A DNA stretch of 64,000 bases from Marinobacter sp. ELB17 (GTDB lineage: Bacteria > Pseudomonadota > Gammaproteobacteria > Pseudomonadales > Oleiphilaceae), in contig NZ_AAXY01000007.1 of the NCBI RefSeq assembly GCF_000169375.1, forward strand, positions 62,001 to 126,000, written 5' to 3'. Numbering within the stretch: the stretch's first letter is position 1; each line of letters opens with the position of its first letter. The notes beneath the pieces are model-generated. The model was given only the letters and a program-made list of their open reading frames with translations, made no database searches and was not told where the DNA came from. Made by a program: the position numbers and the translations under genes. Shown one piece after another: positions 16,470-26,344 of this stretch.

Positions 16470-19250
16470 ATGACTGAACAACACACTCCACCCGTGGTTC
16501 TTGTAGACGGTTCCTCTTATCTTTTCCGCGCTTACCACGCACTTCCACCACTCATGACCAGCAAAAACCACCCAACCGGAGCCATCAAGGGCGTTATTGC
16601 CATGATACGCCGGCTAGACCTGGACTTCCCCGGTTCCAAAATTGTGGTGGTGTTCGATGCCAAAGGCAAAACTTTCCGCAACGACCTTTACCCAGATTAC
16701 AAAGCAAACCGCCCGCCGATGCCTGAAGACCTGGCCGTACAGATTGAGCCCATTCACCAGATTGTCAGGCACATGGGCCTGCCGTTGCTGATTGTGGATG
16801 GAGTGGAAGCCGATGACGTGATTGGCACTCTGGCCCACGAGGCCACCAGCAAGGGCATCGATGTGGTGGTGTCCACGGGCGATAAAGACATGGCACAGTT
16901 GGTAAGTGCGCACGTAACGCTGATCAACACCATGACCAACACCTACATGGACAACGCCGGTGTTGAAGAAAAGTTTGGCGTAACACCGGCGCAGATCATC
17001 GATTATCTGGCGCTAGTGGGCGACAAGGTTGATAATATACCGGGCGTAAACAAGTGCGGCCCGAAAACGGCGGTAAAATGGCTGCAGGAATACCAAAACA
17101 TCGACAACCTGATGGCCAACGCCGATGACATCAAAGGCAAGGTTGGGGAATACCTTCGGGATGCCAGGGAAACCCTACCCCTGAGCCGGACACTGGCCAC
17201 CATCAAACTGGACGTAGAGCTGGAGTTCGGGCTGGAAGATCTGCAGGAACGCGAGCAGAACAACAGCGCACTGCTGGAGCTGTTCCGCGAATACGAGTTG
17301 CGCAGCTGGGTCAACGAACTCGAAAGTTTAGACCCCCAAACCACCGGCCCCGCGGTTGCTAAATCCGGCGCTGACCACAGCACGTCTGATCATAACACCG
17401 CACATCAAAGCAGCCCTGCTGAATCCGCTCAGCCCCGTGACAAGCACTACAGCATCATCACCAACCAGGCGGAGTTGGATGAATGGGTAGAGCGCTTAAA
17501 AGCCTCAGAGCTGTTTGCCTTTGACACCGAAACCACCAGCCTACGCTACATGGCTGCAGAGGTTGTTGGCGTGTCGTTTGCTGTACAACCGTTTGAAGCA
17601 GCCTACGTGCCCTTTTGCCACGACTACATGGGCGCGCCCGAACAGCTGGACCGCGACACGGTGCTGGCCCAGCTGAAACCGCTACTGGAAAGCCCCGATC
17701 ATAAAAAAGTAGGTCAAAATCTAAAGTACGACAAAAACGTGCTGGCCAACCACGACATCTGCCTGGAAGGCATTGCCGAAGACACCATGGTGCAATCCTA
17801 CGTGCTGAACTCGGTGTCCTCACGCCACAATATGGACGCCCTGGCTCTGCATTATCTGGGCGAGGAGACCACAACCTTTGAATCCCTGGCAGGCAAAGGT
17901 GCCAAACAGCTGACGTTCAACCAGCTGGAGCTTGATAAAGCCGGCCCCTACGCCGCCGAAGACGCCGACATCACTCTTCGCTTACATCAGGCACTGCGCC
18001 CGCAACTAGCCGCCACCGGTAAGCTGCAGTCGGTGTATGAAGACATTGATTTGCCCTTGGTACCCGTGCTGTCGCGCATGGAGCAAAGGGGTACGCTGAT
18101 CAGCGCCAGCACCCTGCGCCAGCACAGCCAGGAACTGGCTGAACGCATGGCCGAACTGGAAACAGCCGCGTATGAAGCCGCCGGGGAGACCTTCAACCTT
18201 GGCTCGCCAAAACAGCTGCAGGTTATTTTTTATGAAAAGCTGGGCTTGCCAGTTCTCAAAAAAACGCCCAAAGGTGCGCCCTCAACGGCCGAACCGGTGC
18301 TGCAGGAACTGGCCCACCGCCACGAACTGCCAAGGCTTCTGCTGGAACACCGCAGCCTGAGCAAGCTCAAATCCACCTACACAGACACCCTGCCAGAGCT
18401 GATCCACCACCGCACCGGACGCGTGCACACGTCTTACCATCAAGCAGTCACGGCCACCGGGCGCCTGTCATCGTCAGAGCCCAACCTGCAGAACATACCC
18501 ATTCGCAGCGAGCAGGGCCGGCGCATTCGCCAGGCGTTTGTCGCCGAGAAAGGCTACAAGCTGCTGGCAGCAGACTATTCCCAAATTGAACTGCGCATTA
18601 TGGCGCACCTGTCGGAAGACAAAGGCCTGCTAACCGCGTTTGCCAAGGGCGAAGATATTCACAAAGCCACCGCAGCGGAAGTGTTCGGAGTGACGCTGGA
18701 AGAAGTGAACACCGACCAGCGGCGTAGCGCTAAAGCCATCAACTTCGGACTGATTTACGGCATGTCGGCGTTTGGCTTGGCGCGGCAGCTGGATGTCGAG
18801 CGTAAAGTGGCCCAGCAGTACATTGACCGCTACTTTGAGCGTTACCCCGGCGTACTGACATACATGGACAACATTCGCAAACAGGCCCACGAAGACGGCT
18901 ACGTGGAAACTCTGTTTGGCCGGCGCTTGTACCTGCCCGAGATCAACACCCGCAACAAGCAACTGCAGCAAGCCGCCGAGCGCACCGCGATTAATGCGCC
19001 CATGCAAGGTACCGCTGCCGACATTATCAAGCTCGCGATGATTGAAGTGGAGCGCTGGCTGCTGGCCGAATACCCGGACAGCGCCCGCATGACCATGCAG
19101 GTGCACGACGAACTGATCATCGAAGTAAAAGAAGAGGCGGTAGAAGTGGTGCGCGAAGGACTGATCAAGCGCATGTCGGGCGCTGCGGAACTCGCTGTGC
19201 CCTTGCTGGTAGAGGCCGGCGTGGGTGATAACTGGGACCAGGCACACTAG
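16470..19250 (+). CDS. polA: DNA polymerase I
   Basis: The protein is 926 residues, normal length. The 5'-3' exonuclease is at about 1-290 (LVDGSSYLFRAYHALPP, VEADDVIGTLA, GDKDMAQLV, GDKVDNIPGV). The 3'-5' proofreading domain is at about 325-510 with an intact DTE (FAFDTETTSL). The polymerase is at about 530-926 with DYSQIELRIMAH, RRSAKAINFGLIYGMSAFGL and MQVHDELI. A linker at about 285-320 is low-complexity. I chose ATG 16470 (MTEQHTPP) because the open frame upstream just translates the tandem repeat. It repairs DNA and removes Okazaki primers. Confidence 0.97.
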   Translation: MTEQHTPPVVLVDGSSYLFRAYHALPPLMTSKNHPTGAIKGVIAMIRRLDLDFPGSKIVVVFDAKGKTFRNDLYPDYKANRPPMPEDLAVQIEPIHQIVRHMGLPLLIVDGVEADDVIGTLAHEATSKGIDVVVSTGDKDMAQLVSAHVTLINTMTNTYMDNAGVEEKFGVTPAQIIDYLALVGDKVDNIPGVNKCGPKTAVKWLQEYQNIDNLMANADDIKGKVGEYLRDARETLPLSRTLATIKLDVELEFGLEDLQEREQNNSALLELFREYELRSWVNELESLDPQTTGPAVAKSGADHSTSDHNTAHQSSPAESAQPRDKHYSIITNQAELDEWVERLKASELFAFDTETTSLRYMAAEVVGVSFAVQPFEAAYVPFCHDYMGAPEQLDRDTVLAQLKPLLESPDHKKVGQNLKYDKNVLANHDICLEGIAEDTMVQSYVLNSVSSRHNMDALALHYLGEETTTFESLAGKGAKQLTFNQLELDKAGPYAAEDADITLRLHQALRPQLAATGKLQSVYEDIDLPLVPVLSRMEQRGTLISASTLRQHSQELAERMAELETAAYEAAGETFNLGSPKQLQVIFYEKLGLPVLKKTPKGAPSTAEPVLQELAHRHELPRLLLEHRSLSKLKSTYTDTLPELIHHRTGRVHTSYHQAVTATGRLSSSEPNLQNIPIRSEQGRRIRQAFVAEKGYKLLAADYSQIELRIMAHLSEDKGLLTAFAKGEDIHKATAAEVFGVTLEEVNTDQRRSAKAINFGLIYGMSAFGLARQLDVERKVAQQYIDRYFERYPGVLTYMDNIRKQAHEDGYVETLFGRRLYLPEINTRNKQLQQAAERTAINAPMQGTAADIIKLAMIEVERWLLAEYPDSARMTMQVHDELIIEVKEEAVEVVREGLIKRMSGAAELAVPLLVEAGVGDNWDQAH

Positions 19251-19308
19251 TATCCATTCTGGCTAACTCGTGAACCTACTGAGCTTCCAAAAGGGCCTTC
19301 TCCCTGAA

Positions 19309-19330
19309 AGCTCCCCCGGCCGGGGGAGCT
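19309..19330. repeat. perfect 22-bp GC palindrome downstream of polA
   Basis: agctcccccgg and its exact complement meet with no spacer, 58 bp after polA. No T-run follows, so it is a weak terminator candidate. The rest of the 305-bp gap (19251-19555) has a C-rich stretch around 19410-19445 and no gene that I can support. Confidence 0.6.
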
Positions 19331-19555
19331 GCAATAGACAACCCAGCCTGGGGCATTTCCAGCCCCTCACGCACTAAAGCTGTGCGCATTTGCATCGTAA
19401 AACGGTACAAACCCCCGCTCTTCCCCACTCAACCCCCACCTTGGCGTCAGATTCCGGAATGGCACGGAATTCGCTGCCTTTTTCAAGTCGATCGTCGCCT
19501 TCTCACCATCGCACCGGTGGCGCCCATGTTGTGACACCCATAACGGTACCTGAAA

Positions 19556-19921
19556 ATGACATCTCTAACCCGTGAGCGCAGCTGGCTACTGGACCGCAAC
19601 CTGCTACAACTTGTTTACCAGTGCCGCCGGCTGATTAGATCTGAATTTGGGGTACAACTGCATCTGACAGAAGAACACTTGGAGCAGCATCTAGCAGACT
19701 ATGCCGGTAGAAGCAGCTCCCAGACGTTAGTCGATACCTGGGAGTGCCTGCTGGCCCAAGTGCCGGAACTGGGAATAAAAACGGAGGAACACTCCAGTAA
19801 AATGTATCGGGGAATGGAAATTATCGATGACACACCCGTGGCCAAGGTAGCGGGAGCAGGCCAGGAAGCGGACCTGCCGCGGAAGAAAAAAAATATCTAC
19901 CGCGGACAGGTAGTAGGTTAA
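19556..19921 (+). CDS. conserved-looking hypothetical protein with two YRG motifs
   Basis: The protein is 121 residues and soluble. Residues 1-75 are helical (RERSWLLDRNLLQLVYQCRRLIRSEFG). The tail has SSKMYRGMEIIDDTP and, after RKKK, NIYRGQVVG: the same YRG motif twice, reminiscent of DUF4278-type YRG repeats. I do not recognise a family. There is only a modest ribosome site (GGTACCTGAAA). It points toward the fadL gene, which converges on it. Confidence 0.55.
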   Translation: MTSLTRERSWLLDRNLLQLVYQCRRLIRSEFGVQLHLTEEHLEQHLADYAGRSSSQTLVDTWECLLAQVPELGIKTEEHSSKMYRGMEIIDDTPVAKVAGAGQEADLPRKKKNIYRGQVVG

Positions 19922-19954
19922 ACCAGTCTGCCTTTATTTCGTTAAAATCAGTCG

Positions 19955-21385
19955 TTAAAAGGCTTTGCTAACTTGCACCGAGGCACTCCAGGCGTCGAGC
20001 TCGTATTCGCCTTTGTAGTTTAAATCTCTCGCGGCCGGATCTTTCTGACTGGGAGAATCATATTGATAAACGAATTCGTTAATCTTTGGATCGTCTGTGA
20101 ACAACAAAGTGCCAACGGCGGCGTCCACCGTCCAGCCGCTCTGCGCGTCTTTCCACTGAGTACCCAGTGTTAGCCAATGACGGTCTGATGAAGGAACGCG
20201 GGCGGTTACGAATTCGCCGACCGGCGATTCATCCCACGCATAGCCCGCCTTGAACGCCCATGCAGGCGTAGCTTGCCAGATTCCACCAACGTTGAACTGC
20301 CAGGTATTCTGCCATTTTTCAGTAACGTGACTGAGCGGTTTATCACCTGTACGCCCAAGAGCCTGAGATATCTGGCCACCGTCGCCTTCCGTGCTGAACA
20401 CGTCAAGGCCCTCGAACCGGCTCCAGCGCGCGTAAGTGGCGCCGGCGAGCACGGTCACTGAATTATTCAGCTGATGGCGAGCGCCTACGGTAATGCTCTC
20501 TGGAATGGCCAGCGGCACACTGGCCGCCTCTTTCATCGTGATCGGCACAAATACGCCTGGCGTTTGCTGCTTAGGAAAACCACTTATTTCGGCATCGCCT
20601 TTCAACTCAAACTCGGTTCCGGTTTGTGCCGTCAGGCCAAATTGAGTGCTGTCAGATAGTTCAGACAAAAAGCCAACGCGAAAGTTAACGGCGATATCAT
20701 CACCGTTAACATCAGAATAAGGTGCCCCCGTAAGCCGCTTCGTAGTTTTTTGCCAGTACGCGAGCCGTGGCATCATCAGATTGCGCTGCAAGCCCTGCCC
20801 TAATGTCTTGGAACTTTGTCAGACGAGCTTCGGCATACACGATGTTGATGCCCAGGCCCATTGAAAGATCTTTGCCATTATTGACAGCGATAGAAGGGGT
20901 AAAAGAAATCGCTGTCAGCTCGGTTTTGTCGGCAAAGTAGCGGCCAACAAAATCGTCATCGTAGTCCGCCGCCAACCCGTAAGGCGCATGGATACCAAAA
21001 CCTACATCGATAGAATCATTCACTTCGTGAGTCATAAAAAAGTTGGGCAGCACTGCCAGGTCAGCAATATCGCCACCGCCCGAGCCCTTAACTGGATCGC
21101 CTAATGCGTCAGTTGCAATAGTGCTGCCACTTTTAACTTCAGCATCAATATCCAGAACGGCTACACCAAATGAAATATTGGTGCCTCTCAATCGGCTCAT
21201 ACCCGCCGGGTTAAAAAACGCCGTGGATGCGTTCTCCGGATTTGCTGCCGCACCCGCATTCGCCACGCCCATCGCGCTGGCACTCTGCTCGTTAAGGGAA
21301 AACCACCGGCGAAAACAGTCGCGGGCGCTGCGATGGCAGCCAGAGTGGCCAGGCGGATAGCACGGCCAAGACGGGTCGATTTCAT
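19955..21385 (-). pseudogene. fadL: FadL/OmpP1/TodX-type outer membrane transporter, two frameshifts
   Basis: Three frames join. ATG 21385 (AGGAG before it) starts a signal peptide MKSTRLGRAIRLATLAAIAA... ending FAGG. After a one-T loss near 21300 (ggttttccctt, expected ggttttTccctt) the next frame gives NEQSASAMGVANAGAAA, NPENASTAFFNPAGMSRL and HAPYGLAADYDDDFVGRY, typical of FadL. After an extra G near 20730 (five G, expected four) the last frame runs from APYSDVNGDD to LDAWSASVQVSKAF, ending in an aromatic residue as beta-barrels do. The two indels cancel, leaving a normal length of about 476. FadL porins import long-chain fatty acids and hydrocarbons. Error or lesion cannot be told apart here. 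Confidence 0.85.
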
Positions 21386-21503
21386 TTTTTTGATGACTCC
21401 TGATTATGAACGGCCGGAGTATACTCAGGTGGTTGCGGCCGTCACAATTGCAATTGCCATCAATTACTTATAACACATTCTTCGAAACATTTTTCTGAGT
21501 GCT

Positions 21504-22625
21504 TCAGTCCTGCTGAATGGTCAGCTTGTCCACCGAAGACGACAACTTGTCCACCCCTTGGGCGTCGGTTCCAAGCTTTATCATCAAACGCAAATCGTTG
21601 GCTGAGTCGGCATGTGCCAGGGCATCTTCATAAGTCACTGAACCTTCGGAATACAGCTCATACAGCGCCTGATCAAAAGTGCGCATGCCAATTTCGTTGG
21701 ATTTGGCCATCAGGTCTTTAAGCTTGTGCACTTCGCCTTTGCGAATCAGGTCGGCCGCCAGCGGCGTATTGATCAGCACTTCAATAACCGCTTTCCGGCC
21801 CTTTCCGTCTGGCGTGGGCACCAGTTGCTGCGCCACAATGGCGCGCAGATTCAGCGACAGGTCCATCCAGATTTGGCCGTGCTGTTCGGGTGGAAAAAAC
21901 TGGATAATCCGGTCCAGCGCCTGGTTGGCGTTGTTGGCGTGCAGAGTCGCCAGGCACAAGTGCCCGGTTTCGGCGAACTGTACGGAATATTCCATGGTCT
22001 CGCGGGTTCGCACCTCACCAATCAAAATCACATCTGGCGCCTGGCGCAGGGTGTTTTTCAGCGCCACTTCAAAGCTGTCGGTGTCTATGCCCACTTCGCG
22101 CTGGGTCACAATGCAACCCTGATGTTGGTGTATAAACTCAATCGGGTCTTCAATAGAAATGATATGGCCGCGGCTGTTGTGGTTGCGGAAGCCAATCATC
22201 GCAGCCAGCGAGGTGGATTTGCCCGTGCCGGTGGCGCCGACAAACATGATCAGCCCGCGCTTGGTCATTGCCAGCTCTTTGACGATGTCGGGCAGTGAAA
22301 GATCGTCGATTTCCGGGATCTTTACTTCGATACGACGCAGCACCATACCGCAATGATTGCGCTGGAAAAACGCGCTAACCCGAAAACGACCAATGCCACG
22401 GGCGCTGATGGCGAAGTTGCACTCGTGGCTTTCATCAAACTCGGCGCGTTGCTTGTCGCTCATGGCGCCGTAAACAAACTCGCGGGTCATATCGGGTGTT
22501 AGGGCGGTCTTTGTGACAGGCCACACCTTCCCGTTCACTTTCATACTGGGCGCAACGCCGGCGGTAATGAACAAGTCCGAGCCGCCTTTCTCAACCATCA
22601 GCCGCAGTAGCTTTTCAAATTCCAT
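21504..22625 (-). CDS. pilU: type IV pilus retraction ATPase PilU
   Basis: The protein is 373 residues from ATG 22625 (MEFEKLLRLMVEKGGSDLFITAG, as in Pseudomonas PilU); AAGG lies 8 bases upstream. Walker A is GATGTGKST, with HIISIEDPIEFIHQHQ and the His-box TGHLCLATLHANNANQALDR. The C-terminal DALAHADSANDLRLMIKL is PilU-specific. It assists PilT in pilus retraction. It lies 73 bp after pilT in the same direction. Confidence 0.96.
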   Translation of the reverse strand: MEFEKLLRLMVEKGGSDLFITAGVAPSMKVNGKVWPVTKTALTPDMTREFVYGAMSDKQRAEFDESHECNFAISARGIGRFRVSAFFQRNHCGMVLRRIEVKIPEIDDLSLPDIVKELAMTKRGLIMFVGATGTGKSTSLAAMIGFRNHNSRGHIISIEDPIEFIHQHQGCIVTQREVGIDTDSFEVALKNTLRQAPDVILIGEVRTRETMEYSVQFAETGHLCLATLHANNANQALDRIIQFFPPEQHGQIWMDLSLNLRAIVAQQLVPTPDGKGRKAVIEVLINTPLAADLIRKGEVHKLKDLMAKSNEIGMRTFDQALYELYSEGSVTYEDALAHADSANDLRLMIKLGTDAQGVDKLSSSVDKLTIQQD

Positions 22626-22698
22626 TTTCATCACCTTTTTTTGGGCGCGCCCACGCGCACTAGTCGTTTTGTCTCAGCCGGCGAAGATCCTGTCAAGA

Positions 22699-23733
22699 TT
22701 AAAAGGCATCGGGCATTTTTGCTTTCAAACGCGCCTGTTCGCGCGAGATAAGACCCTTTTGCAACAGGCGTTCCAGGCACTGATCCAGGGTCTGCATGCC
22801 CAGCGAGCCGCCGGTCTGTATCGACGAATACATCTGCGCGATTTTGTCTTCACGGATCAAGTTGCGAATAGCCGAGGTGCCAATCATGATTTCGTGGGCA
22901 GCAATACGCCCGCCGCCCATTTTCTTCATCAGGGTTTGCGAGATAACCGCCTGTAAGGATTCAGACAACATTGACCGTACCATGGATTTTTCCTGGGCCG
23001 GAAACACGTCAACCACCCGATCAATCGTTTTTGCCGCCGACGTGGTGTGCAGGGTGCCGAATACTAAATGGCCGGTTTCCGCTGCAGTCAGCGCCAGACG
23101 AATCGTTTCAAGGTCACGCAGCTCGCCCACCAGAATAATGTCCGGGTCTTCCCGCAGCGCCGAGCGCAGTGCTTCATTAAAGCCTAGGGTGTCGCGATGC
23201 ACTTCGCGCTGATTAACCAAGCACTTTTTGGATTCGTGCACGAACTCAATGGGATCTTCAATGGTCAATATGTGTTCGTAACGGTGGTTATTGATGTGGT
23301 CTACCATGGCCGCCAGCGTGGTCGACTTGCCAGAACCTGTGGGCCCGGTTACCAGAACCAACCCCCGTGGCACCGCGCAAATGTCTTTGAACACCTTGCC
23401 CATGCCCAGGTCTTCCATGGTCAACACTTTCGAAGGGATGGTCCGGAACACCGCACCGGAACCGCGATTCTGGTTAAAGGCGTTAACCCGGAAGCGGGCA
23501 ACCCCGGCCACCTCGAACGAGAAGTCGGTTTCCAGGAACTCTTCGTAGTCTTTGCGCTGCTTGTCATTCATGATGTCGTAAATCAGGCCGTGCACTTCCT
23601 TATGAGGCAAAGGAGGCAGGTTGATACGACGTACATCACCATCCACACGAATCATCGGCGGCAAGCCAGCAGAAAGGTGCAAGTCTGACGCGCCCTGTTT
23701 CGCCGAGAAGGCAAGCAGTTCAGTAATATCCAT
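22699..23733 (-). CDS. pilT: type IV pilus retraction ATPase PilT
   Basis: From ATG 23733 (MDITELLAFSAKQGASDLHLSAG) it is 344 residues, the standard PilT length. Walker A is GPTGSGKST, with the Asp box ILTIEDPIEFVH, GELRDLETI (Walker B), and TGHLVFGTLHTTSAAKTIDR. The C-terminal AIRNLIREDK motif needed for retraction is present. It powers pilus retraction for twitching. The yggS gene is divergent, as in Pseudomonas. Confidence 0.97.
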   Translation of the reverse strand: MDITELLAFSAKQGASDLHLSAGLPPMIRVDGDVRRINLPPLPHKEVHGLIYDIMNDKQRKDYEEFLETDFSFEVAGVARFRVNAFNQNRGSGAVFRTIPSKVLTMEDLGMGKVFKDICAVPRGLVLVTGPTGSGKSTTLAAMVDHINNHRYEHILTIEDPIEFVHESKKCLVNQREVHRDTLGFNEALRSALREDPDIILVGELRDLETIRLALTAAETGHLVFGTLHTTSAAKTIDRVVDVFPAQEKSMVRSMLSESLQAVISQTLMKKMGGGRIAAHEIMIGTSAIRNLIREDKIAQMYSSIQTGGSLGMQTLDQCLERLLQKGLISREQARLKAKMPDAF

Positions 23734-23870
23734 AGAGTTCCCCGGGAGTTTTTCTTTTTCGCCGGCTGCCGTAACCGGCCCATCAAAACCGGTGATCACT
23801 TGGCATTTCAGTGACCTGCGGGTAACGTATAACGCTACCTAAAGCTGTACAAGCAGAGCGATTTCACACC

Positions 23871-24575
23871 ATGAGCAGCATAGCAGACAACATCAATAGC
23901 GTAACCCAGCGCATCGAAAAAGCAACACTACAAGCGGGTCGGAAGCCCCATTCTGTGCGTTTGTTGGCGGTTAGTAAAACCCGCCAGGCAGACGAGTTGC
24001 GCGAAGCCGTGGCGGCAGGCCAGCAGGATTTCGGTGAAAACTATCTGCAAGAGGCTCTGGATAAAATAGCGAATTTGCAGGATATACCGGAGTTACGCTG
24101 GCATTTTATAGGGCCGATTCAATCCAATAAAACCGCACAAATAGCGTCTGCGTTTTGCTGGGTACACGGTGTTGAACGCCTGAAAATAGCCCGCCGCCTG
24201 AACGACCAGCGCGACACTGCCCTGCCCCCCTTGAATATTTGCCTACAGGTTAATATTGATAATGAACCCAGCAAATCCGGCTGCTCGCTGAATGAACTGC
24301 CAGCGCTGGCAGCCGCGATTGCCGAACTACCGCAACTGACATTGCGCGGGCTTATGGCGATTCCGAACCCAGAGCGCGGAGAAGCTGCATTGCGCGAAAG
24401 CTTTCGCGCCATGAACAATGCCTTGATCCAGTTGCGCCAGGATCAGCCCGGCACCGGGCCGCTGGACACTTTGTCTATGGGCATGTCTGACGATCTGGAG
24501 CTGGCCATTGGCGAGGGCTCAACTTGGGTAAGAGTAGGCACGGCGGTGTTTGGTCCACGCCAGCAAAAGAGCTGA
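23871..24575 (+). CDS. yggS: YggS family pyridoxal phosphate homeostasis protein
   Basis: The protein is 234 residues. The PLP-binding lysine is in LLAVSKTR, with FGENYLQEA, LRWHFIGPIQSNK, TLSMGMSDDLELAI and GSTWVRVGTAVFG, all family hallmarks. It carries PLP without a known enzyme activity and balances vitamin B6 and amino-acid pools. First gene of yggS-proC-yggT. Confidence 0.96.
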   Translation: MSSIADNINSVTQRIEKATLQAGRKPHSVRLLAVSKTRQADELREAVAAGQQDFGENYLQEALDKIANLQDIPELRWHFIGPIQSNKTAQIASAFCWVHGVERLKIARRLNDQRDTALPPLNICLQVNIDNEPSKSGCSLNELPALAAAIAELPQLTLRGLMAIPNPERGEAALRESFRAMNNALIQLRQDQPGTGPLDTLSMGMSDDLELAIGEGSTWVRVGTAVFGPRQQKS

Positions 24576-24647
24576 AAACATCGGTTCCTGTTATGATCCG
24601 CAACAGGCACAACCATTTTTCGATTGGGTCAAACCCTGGAGTGAATC

Positions 24648-25478
24648 TTGAGCAAATCACCGACCATTTCATTTATTGGTGCCGGTAATATGGCGAGCGC
24701 TATTATTGGCGGCATGCTGGATAACGGCTATCAAGCCGGCGAAATTTGGGTCAGCGCCCCAGACGACGAGCATTTGCAAGGCTTGCGCAAGCGTTTCGGC
24801 ATCAGCGTAACCACCGACAACCGCTACTGCGCCCAACAATCTGACATTGTTGTATTGGCGGTAAAGCCGCAGGTCATGGCCAGCGTGTGTGAAGATATTG
24901 CCGCGGTGGTGCGCAATACCCGGCCACTGATGGTTTCAATCGCAGCAGGCTTGACCTCCGACACTATCGACGGATGGCTTGGCGGTGGCGTACCTATGGT
25001 GCGGGTGATGCCCAATACCCCGTCACTGGTGGGCAAAGGAGCCGCGGGCCTGTTTGCCAACTCGCGGGTCAGCGAACAGCAAAAAAACGACGTTATGGCC
25101 ATTTTTGACAGCGTAGGCTCTGCCAACTGGGTGCAGCAGGAAGAACAATTACACGCAGTAACCGCATTGTCTGGCAGCGGCCCCGCCTATTTTTTCTTGA
25201 TGCTGGAGGCTCTGGAAGAAGCCGCCACTAACGCTGGCATGGCGGCAGAAACAGCCCGCGAACTGGCCATCCAAACCATGGCAGGTGCCGCAGAAATGGC
25301 GGCCCGCAGCGACTTGGAACCGGCGCAACTCAAGCGTAATGTGATGTCACCCGGTGGCACTACCGAGCAGGCGGTGAACACGTTCGAGCAAGGTGGTTTG
25401 CGCGAACTGGTGCAAAAAGCCTACTCAGCGGCCTATACCCGCTCTCAGGAAATGGCCAAAGAACTGGTCGGTAAATAA
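24648..25478 (+). CDS. proC: pyrroline-5-carboxylate reductase
   Basis: The protein is 276 residues with a TTG start at 24648 behind CTGGAG. It has the NADP-binding FIGAGNMASAIIGGML, VLAVKPQ, VRVMPNTPSLVGKGAAG, TALSGSGPAYFFLMLEAL, and VMSPGGTTEQAV. It makes the last step of proline synthesis. Confidence 0.96.
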   Translation: MSKSPTISFIGAGNMASAIIGGMLDNGYQAGEIWVSAPDDEHLQGLRKRFGISVTTDNRYCAQQSDIVVLAVKPQVMASVCEDIAAVVRNTRPLMVSIAAGLTSDTIDGWLGGGVPMVRVMPNTPSLVGKGAAGLFANSRVSEQQKNDVMAIFDSVGSANWVQQEEQLHAVTALSGSGPAYFFLMLEALEEAATNAGMAAETARELAIQTMAGAAEMAARSDLEPAQLKRNVMSPGGTTEQAVNTFEQGGLRELVQKAYSAAYTRSQEMAKELVGK

Positions 25479-25503
25479 CCATAGCAAACGGAGACACCCG
25501 CTG

Positions 25504-26088
25504 ATGCTGCCGAAGATTCTGCTCACAATTTTGTCGATCGCGTCGTCGTTCTACATGACCTTAGTACTGCTGAGGTTTTTGCTACAGTTGGCGCGAGCCG
25601 ATTTTTACAATCCCATTTCGCAGTTCTTGGTGAAGGTCACCAATCCTCCGCTGCGTGTTGTACGCAAGGTAATTCCCGGCTGGGGCGGCATTGACGGTGC
25701 AGCTATCGTGCTGGCCATACTGATTCAGGCCATCACCTTTACGTTGGTATTGCTGCTGTATGACGCCGGCGCTGCGCTGTTCAATCCGGCGTGGCTGTTG
25801 TCCTGGTCCGTGTTGAATGTGGCGGGACTGGTAGCAAATCTGTATTTCTGGGCGGTGATTGCCGTCGTGGTTATCAGCTGGATCGCACCCGGCAGCAGCC
25901 ACCCGGCGATACAGTTGGTGGCCCAGATTACCGAACCGGTGATGCGCCCGGTTCGCAAAGTGGTGCCATCACTGGGCGGCTTGGACCTGTCGCCTATTAT
26001 TGTATTTCTGATACTGCAGGTAATTACTGTGATGATTGATCACATGAAGGTAGCCACCGGCATGCCGGCGCTGCTGGCAGGAATGTAA
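25504..26088 (+). CDS. yggT: YggT family membrane protein
   Basis: The protein is 194 residues with two YggT repeats, each with membrane helices followed by a conserved NPISQFLVKVTNPPLRVVRKVIP / HPAIQLVAQITEPVMRPVRKVVP block. ATG 25504 follows CGGAGA, 25 bp after proC. These proteins are small integral membrane proteins of poorly known role linked to osmotic or potassium balance and cell division. Confidence 0.93.
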   Translation: MLPKILLTILSIASSFYMTLVLLRFLLQLARADFYNPISQFLVKVTNPPLRVVRKVIPGWGGIDGAAIVLAILIQAITFTLVLLLYDAGAALFNPAWLLSWSVLNVAGLVANLYFWAVIAVVVISWIAPGSSHPAIQLVAQITEPVMRPVRKVVPSLGGLDLSPIIVFLILQVITVMIDHMKVATGMPALLAGM

Positions 26089-26142
26089 CCCAAGTCTCAT
26101 AATTACATTTTATAACAATCAAAAAAGCCGCAACGATGCACC

Positions 26143-26186
26143 AGCCCGCTGAATTAATCTGCTGATTTCGCGGGCTTTTTTATTTT
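26143..26186 (+). terminator. Rho-independent terminator after yggT
   Basis: A stem agcccgc / gcgggct closes a 20-base loop, followed by ttttttattttt. It ends the yggS-proC-yggT unit. Confidence 0.75.
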
Positions 26187-26344
26187 TAATGCTCTATTCC
26201 TACCAACTTAATCATTTTTTCAAAATAAAATGTCGCTTGATGGGCTACATATTTTGCCCGTGTCAGTAGTACCATCAAAACTTATGCGCCACGGCTCTTC
26301 GCCTTTCGTTCCGGTGCGGCTCGAACATGCTCAAGGACTCTGCG

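Noticed and set aside
22626..22634. Earlier GTG or ATG starts for PilU
   Set aside because: PilU begins MEFEKLLR, and the AAGG site fits ATG 22625.
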